Shown piece after piece: positions 1 through 6,998 of a stretch of 22,678 nt of DNA. Each line of letters opens with the position of its first letter. The stretch's first letter is position 1. A program made the position numbers and the translations under genes. The DNA is from JASLPR01 sp964496475 (lineage in GTDB: Bacteria > Chloroflexota > UBA11872 > VXNJ01): positions 1-22,678 of the forward strand of contig CAZBZS010000035.1 in assembly GCA_964496475.1 (NCBI GenBank), in the 5' to 3' direction. The notes beneath the pieces were generated by a model that was given only the letters and a program-made list of their open reading frames with translations, had not been told where the DNA came from and searched no databases.

Positions 1-1182
1 GGGGGTGGCGGAGGAGAAGATGGCCTGGTTGACGTGGGCGAGGAATTCGTCGAAGGAGAGGGGGCGATTGTCGTAGGCGGAGGGCAGGCGGAAGCCGTAG
101 TCGACGAGGGATTTTTTGCGACTGCGATCGCCGCCGAGCATGCCGCCGATCTGGGAGAGGGCGAGGTGGGATTCGTCGACGATGATGAGGCTGTCGTCGG
201 GGAGATAGTCGATGAGGACCCAAGGTGGTTCGCCGGGAGCGCGGCCAGTGATGTGCCGGGTGTAGTTTTCGATGCCGCTACAGTGGCCGACTTCGCGGAG
301 CATCTCGATGTCGAAGCGGGTGCGTTGTTCTAAGCGGGCGGCTTCGAGGACCAGACCCTTTTTTTCCATGTCGGCGAGAACTTCGTCCAGCTCGGCGAGG
401 ATGCCTTTGATGGCGCGCTCTAGGCGGTCGGCGGGGGTGACGTAGTGGCGGGCTGGGTGGATGTCGATGGATTCGAGGGATTCGAGAATCTCGCCGGTGA
501 GGGGATCGATCTGGACGATTTTTTCGAGTTCGTCACCGAAGAATTCGAGTCGGAAGGCGAAATCGTCGTAGGAGGGAAAGACCTCGACGACATCGCCGCG
601 GACTCGAAATTTGCCGCGGGAGGGAGCGACGTCGTTGCGCTCGTACTGGATGCCGGCGAGGCGGCGAAGGAGACGATAGAGGACGTACTCTTCGCCGACT
701 TTGAGAGAGACCGTCATGCGGCCGTAATCCTCGGGGGAGCCGATGCCGTAGATGCAGGAGACGCTGGCGACGACGATGACATCGCGACGGCTGAAGACGG
801 AGCGGGTGGCGGACATGCGGAGCTTGTCGATCTCCTCGTTAATGTCCGAGTCTTTCTCGATATAGGTGTCGGTGGAGGGCATGTAGGCTTCGGGCTGGTA
901 GTAGTCGTAGTAAGAGACGAAGTACTCGACGGCGTTGTTGGGGAAGAATTCGCGGAATTCGGAGCAGAGCTGGGCGGCGAGAGTCTTGTTGGGGGCGAGG
1001 ACCAGAGTGGGTTTCTGGACTTCGGCGATGACGTTGGCCATGGTGAAGGTCTTGCCGGAGCCGGTGACGCCGAGGAGGGTCTGGTACTTCGCGCCGGCCT
1101 TGATTCCTTCAATCAGGCGTTGGACGGCTTCGGGCTGATCGCCGCGCGGGACCATGTCGGTGATGAACTGAAATTCTGGCAA
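1..1182 (-). CDS. uvrB: UvrABC system protein B (excinuclease subunit), 3' end outside window
   Basis: UvrB is the damage-verifying helicase-like subunit of nucleotide excision repair; it is loaded by UvrA and recruits UvrC. The visible 394 residues include the N-terminal GDQP motif (residues 14-17), Walker A GVTGSGKT (38-45), the beta-hairpin region rich in Tyr (YYDYYQPEAY), the SATRS and SCIYG segments, and a stretch ending GFRLPSA...NQAIFSSATP that matches the family about 60% of the way through. The C-terminal helicase motifs and the UVR domain lie beyond base 1. I chose a TTG start at 1182: it follows an in-frame TAA directly and puts GDQP at the usual distance from the N-terminus. No strong ribosome-binding site is visible. 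Identity is secure; the start is likely. Confidence 0.95.
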   Translation of the reverse strand, partial: MPEFQFITDMVPRGDQPEAVQRLIEGIKAGAKYQTLLGVTGSGKTFTMANVIAEVQKPTLVLAPNKTLAAQLCSEFREFFPNNAVEYFVSYYDYYQPEAYMPSTDTYIEKDSDINEEIDKLRMSATRSVFSRRDVIVVASVSCIYGIGSPEDYGRMTVSLKVGEEYVLYRLLRRLAGIQYERNDVAPSRGKFRVRGDVVEVFPSYDDFAFRLEFFGDELEKIVQIDPLTGEILESLESIDIHPARHYVTPADRLERAIKGILAELDEVLADMEKKGLVLEAARLEQRTRFDIEMLREVGHCSGIENYTRHITGRAPGEPPWVLIDYLPDDSLIIVDESHLALSQIGGMLGGDRSRKKSLVDYGFRLPSAYDNRPLSFDEFLAHVNQAIFSSATP

Positions 1183-1227
1183 TTAGGGCGCTTTCGGAGG
1201 GGGATTCAAGGTCGAGGGTATCGGCCA

Positions 1228-1233
1228 ATTGTA
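1228..1233 (-). promoter_or_regulatory. Possible -10 box for uvrB
   Basis: On the minus strand TACAAT lies about 45 bases before the proposed uvrB TTG start. No convincing -35 box and no recognisable LexA-type operator accompany it. This is a weak call based on the hexamer alone. Confidence 0.3.
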
Positions 1234-1326
1234 ATCGAAGAAAAGGGGGTAGGGCGGTTAAGGCTGAGCGGAAGGGGCAGGTGTAATGGGCCGCTGGTAG
1301 ATGGGGTCCGGGCCATATGGGGCGGG

Positions 1327-1332
1327 TATAAT
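1327..1332 (+). promoter_or_regulatory. -10 box of tRNA-Leu gene
   Basis: A perfect TATAAT lies 13 bases before the 5' end of the tRNA, so transcription would begin about 7 bases upstream of the mature tRNA. The -35 region at the expected spacing (about 1304-1309) is G-rich and does not match TTGACA. Confidence 0.5.
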
Positions 1333-1345
1333 TGCGCCGCTATCG

Positions 1346-1429
1346 GCCGAGGTGGCGGAATTGGCAGACGCGCTAGCTTGAGGGGCTAGTGACCTTCGGG
1401 TTGTGCGGGTTCAAATCCCGCCCTCGGCA
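1346..1429 (+). tRNA. tRNA-Leu (anticodon GAG)
   Basis: The cloverleaf can be drawn by eye. Acceptor strands GCCGAGG (1346-1352) and CCTCGGC (1422-1428) pair fully, with discriminator A at 1429. The anticodon stem CTAGC/GCTAG flanks loop TTGAGGG with anticodon GAG at 1380-1382. A long variable arm typical of tRNA-Leu runs from 1390 to about 1404, and the T arm is GCGGG-TTCAAAT-CCCGC (1405-1421). The D arm matches the bacterial leucine consensus GGCGGAATTGGCAGACGC. The CCA tail is only partly encoded (CC then G), so it would be added after transcription. It reads CTC and CTT codons. Confidence 0.96.
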
Positions 1430-1706
1430 CCGATTCAGGTTGAGGGTTTCGGGTTGGATTCGTGGGCCGAAGTTTCGCCCTTGGCACAAGTTTGACCTTA
1501 GAGTTCGATCCTTCTGGTTGCGGAAAAAGGACAATAAAGTGGGGCTCATCAATAGCCGATTGATGAGAGTCGAAGGGGCTCGAGATTATTGGGATGCGCT
1601 GTGTTCACGACCTACAACCAGGAATCGGAGTGTGCGACTAGGCAGGCGCCCAGGCTATGGGGGTGGGTACTGACCCGGCAGGTGGTCGCCAACAGACTGC
1701 CTACCG

Positions 1707-2483
1707 CTAAGTCTTCTCCCACACGGAAATGTGTGATGGGCTGGTCGCAGTAAATGGCTCTCGAGTCCAGGTTGCCCAGCGCTCGCGTAACATCATGCCG
1801 GCGTGTCGGGCCATGAGGTCGAGCTCGGATGGCCACACGTATCGGTGAGGACTCGACCAGACCTCGAGTTTGCCTTCGGCAACCCGGTAGTGGTGCGAGA
1901 TCGAGGTCTGGGTCACGACATCGTATTCGTCGAAGCCGAGCCGGGTGGGGGTCACTAGGAATGGTACGAGCGTCTCGCCCGGCTGCATCAGGTAGCGTGC
2001 CGGGAAGGAGGTCTCGATCACGAACCGCCCGCCGGGTTGAAGGTGTTCGGCGACGTTGGCGAAGCACCCGGACTGGGCGTCCTGGGTGATGAGGTTGGTG
2101 ATCGTATTGAACACGAGATAGGCCAGGGAAAAGCTCCCGCTGACCCGGGTGGTTGCAAAGTCGCCGATCGTGACCTCGATAGCGTCGCCGCCGGACTTCG
2201 TCTGCAGCCGTGCGATCATCGCCGGCGAGAGATCGATGCCGTGGACCTCGATCCCCCTTTCGGCAAGAGGGAGGGCGACTCGACCGGTGCCGATGCCCAA
2301 CTCGAGAGCGGATCCGTTTTCGGCGAATTCGGCGAGGAAGTCGACGGTGGGGTCGAGGACTTCAGTTCGGAACCAGTCCGACGAAGACTCGTCGTATCTC
2401 GCGGCGATTTTTTCGCCGAAGTGATCCTCTGGCGCGGGGAACCCGTCCAACGGCGTGAGCTCCAGAAACAATAGCGGACCCAT
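1707..2483 (-). CDS. SAM-dependent class I methyltransferase
   Basis: This is a Rossmann-fold methyltransferase that would move a methyl group from S-adenosylmethionine to an unknown small molecule. The glycine-rich motif I, ALELGIGTGR, is followed about 17 residues later by the acidic motif II (VHGIDLSP). A typical C-terminal half follows (LQPGGRFVIET, GFDEYDVVTQ, YVWPSELDLMARHAGM) and ends SVWEKT. I prefer the ATG at 2483 (258 residues); the frame stays open to a TTG at 2576, but those extra residues look unlike the family, and neither start has a good ribosome-binding site. It lies in a block with weaker G/C strand skew than the core genes, together with an ABC exporter and a broken regulator, which hints at transfer. 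The substrate cannot be told. Confidence 0.82.
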   Translation of the reverse strand: MGPLLFLELTPLDGFPAPEDHFGEKIAARYDESSSDWFRTEVLDPTVDFLAEFAENGSALELGIGTGRVALPLAERGIEVHGIDLSPAMIARLQTKSGGDAIEVTIGDFATTRVSGSFSLAYLVFNTITNLITQDAQSGCFANVAEHLQPGGRFVIETSFPARYLMQPGETLVPFLVTPTRLGFDEYDVVTQTSISHHYRVAEGKLEVWSSPHRYVWPSELDLMARHAGMMLRERWATWTREPFTATSPSHISVWEKT

Positions 2484-2616
2484 CAACAGCTTATCAATTG
2501 AAGGTGAAGGGGTATCGACATACTTGGGATTGGCCTCGGCCAACGAATGTAGCAACGTGTGTGGCAACGCCGACAATGTCTGGCGACCGTCAGCGCATCT
2601 GGCTGGTGCTCATCGG

Positions 2617-4422
2617 TTAGATGCCTGAGCCGGCGGCGGTTTCGGATCGTGACGGCCCGTCGGACCCGCTGGCGGCTTCAGAGTGAAGCCGCCAGCGGGT
2701 GTTGAGCTCCTGGCGCTGGATCATGTCGGCGTACCAGCCGCCGCGGTCGAGCAGTTCGTCGTGAGTTCCAGCGGCGGTCACAGTGTTGTCGCGCAGGACA
2801 ACGATCCTGGCGGCGCGACGGACGGTGGCCATCCGGTGGGCGATGACCAGGGTTGTGCGCTCTCTGGTCAGCCGGTCCAGGGCCTCGTGAATCAGGCCCT
2901 CGGTCTCGGCGTCGACCGACGAAGTGGCCTCGTCGAGGACGAGAATCGAGGAGTCTTTGAGGATCGCGCGAGCGATGGAAATGCGCTGTTGCTGGCCGCC
3001 GGAGAGCCGAACACCGCGCTCGCCGATGCGCGAGTCGTAGCCGTCCGGGAGGCGGGTGGCGAACTCGTCGACGTTGGCGGCGCGGGCCGCCGCCAGGATT
3101 TCAGCCTCCGTGGCTCCGGGCCGGCCGAACGCGATGTTGTCGTGGATGGTCCCGGCGAAGAGAAAAACATCCTGAAGTACGAGGGAGATGTTGGCGCGCA
3201 GCCACGCGAGGGGTAGGTCGCGGACGTCGGCGCCGGATATCCGCACGGCACCACCTTGGACATCGTAAAAGCGAGGGATTAGATGGGTGCAGGTGGTCTT
3301 GCCGACGCCGGTGGGCCCGACGATCGCGATAAGCTCGCCGGCTTCGGCACGGAAGCTGACGGCCTTCAGTACCGGCTCGCTAGGCTCGTAATGGAAGTCC
3401 ACGGCGTCGAATTCGACGGACCAGATGGGTGAAGTGGGGGCGGTCGCGCCGGGCTTGTCGCGCAGGTTGGACTGGACCTCCAGCAACTCGAATACGCGGT
3501 TGGTGCTGGCCATGGCCTTCTGAATGTTTTCGCTGATGGCGGCGAGCTGGATGACCGGCTGGTAGATCAGGCCGAGATAGACGACGAAGACGAAAAGATC
3601 GGCGACTGGGATGACGCCGCGCAGGGTGAGATCGCCGCCGACGGCCACCACGAGGATGAGACCGACTCCAGCGATGAGTTCGATGACACCGGCGGGAATG
3701 AGGGAGAAGAATTGGGCGCGCTGGATGTCGTCCTGGTAGCGCCGCCAGCGCTCTTCGACGAGTCGAAGCTGCTCGCGCTCGCGGCCGAAGGCTTTCACAA
3801 CCGCGAAGCCGGCGATGCTTTCGGTGACGGTCGCGGTGACCCCGGCCATGGCTTCGCGCACGAGTCCCCAAGAGTTTCGGATGCGTGGAAATATGTAGCG
3901 ACCGAAGATCACGATGATCGGCATCGGCAACAGGGCCAATAGCGCCAGCGGCCAGTAGATGAGGAAGAGGGCGACGAGGATGGCGGCGGGCAAGGCGACG
4001 GCCAGAACGGTCTCGGGAATTCCGTGCGCGACGAAGTCCTCGACGGTTTCCACATCGCCAACCGAGCGTGACACCAAGGCACCGACGCGCCGGTCGGTGA
4101 AGAACGGGTGGGGCAGCGTCTGGATGTGGCGATAGAGGGTGACCATCATGGCGTGCTGGACGCTATAGGCGGCCCAGTGGGAGAGCATGCCGTAGGCATA
4201 ACGAGCCAGCGCGCGGACCAGGAAGGCGGCGGCGAGGGCGGCCACGATCACCCCGATGGCGTTTTCGGCGGCGGTGCCTTCGGCATGCCAGATGAGAATC
4301 TGGCGCACCAGCAGCGGCGGGACGAGCCCGCTGGCCGCGAAAATCAGGCCGGCAACGATCGATCCGCCGACCGTGCGGCGTTCGGGTCCGATGAACTTGG
4401 ACAGGCGGCGGAGGAACAACAT
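2617..4422 (-). CDS. ABC exporter half-transporter (TMD-NBD fusion, MsbA/LmrA-like)
   Basis: This 601-residue protein has the layout of a type IV (MsbA/BmrA-like) ABC exporter and probably works as a homodimer, since no second half-transporter is adjacent. Hydrophobic segments of the membrane domain fill residues 20-300. The nucleotide-binding domain shows Walker A GPTGVGKT (369-376), Q-loop Gln417, signature LSGGQ (473-477), Walker B ILVLDE (493-498) and H-loop His529. All catalytic elements are intact. The ATG at 4422 has an AAGGTG ribosome-binding site about 6 bases upstream. The last 30 residues are a Ser/Gly-rich tail. The substrate (lipid, peptide or drug) cannot be inferred. The methyltransferase begins about 130 bases downstream on the same strand, so co-transcription is possible. 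Confidence 0.92.
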   Translation of the reverse strand: MLFLRRLSKFIGPERRTVGGSIVAGLIFAASGLVPPLLVRQILIWHAEGTAAENAIGVIVAALAAAFLVRALARYAYGMLSHWAAYSVQHAMMVTLYRHIQTLPHPFFTDRRVGALVSRSVGDVETVEDFVAHGIPETVLAVALPAAILVALFLIYWPLALLALLPMPIIVIFGRYIFPRIRNSWGLVREAMAGVTATVTESIAGFAVVKAFGREREQLRLVEERWRRYQDDIQRAQFFSLIPAGVIELIAGVGLILVVAVGGDLTLRGVIPVADLFVFVVYLGLIYQPVIQLAAISENIQKAMASTNRVFELLEVQSNLRDKPGATAPTSPIWSVEFDAVDFHYEPSEPVLKAVSFRAEAGELIAIVGPTGVGKTTCTHLIPRFYDVQGGAVRISGADVRDLPLAWLRANISLVLQDVFLFAGTIHDNIAFGRPGATEAEILAAARAANVDEFATRLPDGYDSRIGERGVRLSGGQQQRISIARAILKDSSILVLDEATSSVDAETEGLIHEALDRLTRERTTLVIAHRMATVRRAARIVVLRDNTVTAAGTHDELLDRGGWYADMIQRQELNTRWRLHSEAASGSDGPSRSETAAGSGI

Positions 4423-4535
4423 CTCTGCACCTTAGCGAACAGCCAAGACGGAGTACATCGGGGAGAGTGGGATGGGTGGGCGTCAGCGAGGCGGCGACGG
4501 TTGCCGGAGCCGGGTAGAGATTGCATCTAGGAGAA

Positions 4536-5167
4536 CTAGGCGCCTTGACGGAAGAGGGCTTCGGCTCCTTCGTCTCTGGGAAAGGCAAGTTCGAAGCGAA
4601 GCTTGTAGAGATTCACCTCGCGGGCGGTTCCGAAACGGGCGATCATGACAACGGTCTTGATCAGCTTGTCCCCGATCCGAAAATGCGGGTACATGACCAG
4701 TTCGGAGCCAGAGACTTCGGCGTCATCCGGCACGTCTTTCATGTAGTTGTCGGCTCGCTCCAGAATTTCTTGAAGACGCTCGTTGGGTTCTGATTCGGCC
4801 ACCTCCCGCTGCATGCGACAGAGGAACATCCAGCCCACCGCCGGGAAATTCCCGATCATGTCATGGATCGGTCCAGGCTTGAGGATGAGGACCACGACGC
4901 TTACCGGTCCGTCACTAGACAGGCCAAAAAACTGGCGGCCGGCGGTATTCGCGGCGACCATCTCCCACCAGCGATTTACGACGTAGGCGAGATAGGGCTC
5001 ATGGGATGTGAGCAACATCTGGACGGCTTGTGGAATGGTACGGCGTCCCCATCCGACACTGTTATTTCTGGGTAGCCGGGCGCCAGTCCCGCCGTCTCCA
5101 GCAGGACGTTCCGGCCTCGAAGAGGGAGTTCCCGGGCCTCGGCAACTCTATGGACCGTGTGTAGAGG
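4536..5167 (-). pseudogene. Frameshifted, 5'-truncated XRE-family regulator with MmyB-like ligand-binding domain
   Basis: The intact part, read from the ATG at 5018 (160 residues), matches the C-terminal MmyB-like domain of XRE-family regulators: LLTSHEPYLAYVVNRWW, then PGPIHDMIGNFPAVGW, SELVMYPHFRIGDK and VARFGTAREVNL. The preceding part of the family, VHRVAEARELPLRGRNVLL followed by ETAGLAPGYPE, is present just upstream (about 5155-5063) but in another frame; the two frames must be joined by a shift near 5033-5045. Most of the N-terminal helix-turn-helix is not recognisable before the dioxygenase stop at 5221. The gene therefore looks dead: it lacks the DNA-binding domain and has one frameshift. 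A sequencing indel could explain the shift but not the missing N-terminus. Confidence 0.75.
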
Positions 5168-5220
5168 TGTTGGCGTGGGAGCGAATACACGGACAGAAGC
5201 CGGATTTCTGAGGTGAAAGG

Positions 5221-6399
5221 TTAGATACTGAGGTCGAGGAGGTTGTAGTTCTTGATCACGTTCTGCTGGGTCGACTCATTCCAGAGGTTGTCTTGCTCCT
5301 GGCCGACGAAGGGCCGGTAGACGAAGCGGGGCTCATCGGGATACCGCTGTTGGCGGGCGTCGATTGCGATGGGGATCAGGCGAGAACGCTGGTGGATGCG
5401 GGCTTCGTCGTAGGTGTCGGTCTCGGCGTCCATGTGCCGGATGGTGGTGACGTTCAACACGGAATTTCGGGGGTGAAATCCGAAGCCGACGCTGACGCGG
5501 CGGTTGGGGGAGGTGTTGGCGAATGAGCCGTGAACGAGCTGGCGATTGCAAATGATCACGTCGCCGGGATCGCAAAACAGCGGTACGGCACCGGGGATGC
5601 GTTCGGTTCCGCTTTTGGAGACCAGGCCCTTGATATCGACTTTGCCGAGTTTGTGGGTGCCGGGGATGAGCCAGACGCCGTTGCCGCCGGTGCTGCCGTA
5701 GAGCTGGGCCATGAAGTTGAAGCCGTGAGTGCCATGGTGAAGCGACGGGCTTTTCCAGTGGGTAGTGCCGTCCTGATGCCAGGAGACGGCGGAGCCGAGG
5801 CCGGGCTCTTTTACCCAGGTAGCTTCGTTGAAAGGGATGAAGTCTGGGCCGTTTACGGCGGCGGCGACGGCCAACAGCCCGGGGTGACCGTAGAGCCGCA
5901 GGCATGAATCCATTATCTGCAGGGTGCCCTGGATGAGGACGACGCTCTGTTCGGGTGCGTCGGCGGCAGGGGTTGGCTCTTGCAGCTTGAGCTCGTAGCG
6001 ACCCTGCAACTTGTCGGTGCCCCCGTAGGGGTCGCTGAGTGGCTTGGCGAAGATGAATGAAGGCCGAGTTAAGTCCGAGCCGAGTGCCGGGTCGCCGTTC
6101 GCGTCAGATTCAGAGTCGGGATCGGTGGGCGCGCGGGCGAGCGCGTTATCGGTGTCCGCTCTAAGATCTTCAAGTTCATCAGCGTCGATGACACCTTCGA
6201 AGACGTAGAAGCCGATGCTCCAGTAGGCGTCTAGGATGTCGGGGTGGACGGCGCCTTCGGCATCGAAGCGGATGGGCCCGCGATTGCCAAGGCCGAGCGC
6301 CTGCTCTTCCCCGTGCCGGATGTAGTCACTCATGGCGACAGCATGGTCCTCGGCTGAGATGGCCACACTTTGGTTCGGGTTCACGGCCTGCTCCGACAT
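5221..6399 (-). CDS. Phytanoyl-CoA dioxygenase family protein (Fe(II)/2-oxoglutarate oxygenase)
   Basis: Members hydroxylate small molecules using non-haem iron, 2-oxoglutarate and oxygen. In this 392-residue protein the iron triad is visible: His208 and Asp210 in WHQDGTTHW, and His290 in LVHGSF. Arg300 or Arg301 (SPNRRVSVGF) is the probable 2-oxoglutarate anchor. The core jelly-roll features PGTHKLG and DPGDVIICN are present. I chose the ATG at 6399 because AGGAGA lies 6 bases upstream; the frame stays open to 6477 but that extension looks non-coding. The N-terminal 45 residues precede the catalytic domain. No partner gene reveals the substrate. Family membership is firm, substrate unknown. 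Confidence 0.9.
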   Translation of the reverse strand: MSEQAVNPNQSVAISAEDHAVAMSDYIRHGEEQALGLGNRGPIRFDAEGAVHPDILDAYWSIGFYVFEGVIDADELEDLRADTDNALARAPTDPDSESDANGDPALGSDLTRPSFIFAKPLSDPYGGTDKLQGRYELKLQEPTPAADAPEQSVVLIQGTLQIMDSCLRLYGHPGLLAVAAAVNGPDFIPFNEATWVKEPGLGSAVSWHQDGTTHWKSPSLHHGTHGFNFMAQLYGSTGGNGVWLIPGTHKLGKVDIKGLVSKSGTERIPGAVPLFCDPGDVIICNRQLVHGSFANTSPNRRVSVGFGFHPRNSVLNVTTIRHMDAETDTYDEARIHQRSRLIPIAIDARQQRYPDEPRFVYRPFVGQEQDNLWNESTQQNVIKNYNLLDLSI

Positions 6400-6460
6400 G
6401 GCCTCTCCTAAGCTGAATGGCATTGAGATTGTAGTGTAACTGTTGGTCGGTAGAGGGTGG

Positions 6461-6739
6461 TTAGCAGGGGTCGCCACCGACGTCGGTGGCTGGATCTGGG
6501 AAGGGGTGATCGTCGGGGCGGGCGCGGATTTGGCTTCGGCTTTCGGCCTGGGAGCCGGGTCGGCTTTGGATTGAATTTACTGATCCCCGGTCGTGGCGCT
6601 TTCGGTTGGTTCGGTCGATTTGGAGATTACAAGCGGACGCCAGGATCGCCAACGATATGGCGATGGAAAATGGAGATAGTCCGCGGGCTGACCATCTACG
6701 GCGAGGCTTCCTTGCCAGCATTTGAGTACCTTTTGACAA
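6461..6739 (-). CDS. Doubtful short lipoprotein-like reading frame, possibly degenerate
   Basis: Reading from a TTG at 6739 (or an ATG at 6721) gives a basic N-terminus, a hydrophobic stretch SIAISLAILASAC and a plausible lipobox Cys, that is, a lipoprotein signal peptide. The remaining residues in this frame (about 50) look non-coding. In the adjacent frame, just after the Cys codon, the sequence reads KSTEPTESATTGDQ, a TAA, and then an Ala/Pro/Thr-rich run containing SAPAPTITPSQ. Such runs are typical of lipoprotein linkers. This suggests a lipoprotein gene damaged by a frameshift and a stop. No ribosome-binding site stands out. It could also be chance. Confidence 0.3.
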   Translation of the reverse strand: MSKGTQMLARKPRRRWSARGLSPFSIAISLAILASACNLQIDRTNRKRHDRGSVNSIQSRPGSQAESRSQIRARPDDHPFPDPATDVGGDPC

Positions 6740-6882
6740 GTTTCAGTTGTAGCGGTTCGTCGGAGCCGGCCGGGTCGATCCCTACGGGCTGCGCGGCTTC
6801 CCTGAAAGTGACATTAACGACGGCGACTTTTCTTCAAGGTATCGGGGTTGATAAATAGGCGAGGTGGAAGAGGCGGTACAGG

Positions 6883-6919
6883 AGGCCGTGGACTTCTTTC
6901 TATACTAAGACCACGGCCT
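6883..6919. promoter_or_regulatory. Perfect 9-bp inverted repeat, candidate operator of the sulfite reductase gene
   Basis: AGGCCGTGG (6883-6891) and CCACGGCCT (6911-6919) form a perfect inverted repeat with a 19-base spacer. It ends 4 bases before a TATAAT box, so it covers the -35 region of the sulfite reductase promoter. A dimeric regulator bound here would affect that promoter. It could instead form an RNA hairpin, but there is no T-run and it lies upstream of the likely transcription start. Confidence 0.5.
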
Positions 6920-6923
6920 TGCT

Positions 6924-6929
6924 TATAAT
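6924..6929 (+). promoter_or_regulatory. -10 box of the sulfite reductase gene
   Basis: A perfect TATAAT predicts a transcript start near 6936 and a leader of about 60 bases before the ATG at 6999. No good -35 hexamer is seen at 16-18 bases, which fits a promoter needing an activator. Confidence 0.5.
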
Positions 6930-6998
6930 TTCACCAGCCGGTGGCGGCGGAAGGGTGTGGACGCCGTGGCGCAATCGAGGCCGGCGGAGAGAATTTAG

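Larger units (their letters stand above)
6400..6998. other. About 600-base region between divergent phyH and sulfite reductase genes
   Basis: It contains a doubtful lipoprotein-like reading frame on the minus strand (6461-6739) and, near its right end, an inverted repeat and -10 box serving the sulfite reductase gene. Bases 6740-6880 show no recognisable gene or RNA. Base composition is less G-skewed than the coding region to the right. Confidence 0.6.

Noticed and set aside
445..1389. Plus-strand open frame of 314 codons over uvrB and the tRNA
   Set aside because: It is Gly/Asp/Val-rich low-complexity translation antisense to uvrB and runs through a tRNA gene.
1612..2067. Minus-strand open frame of 151 codons overlapping the methyltransferase 3' end
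   Set aside because: It overlaps a recognisable methyltransferase in another frame and has no family pattern of its own.
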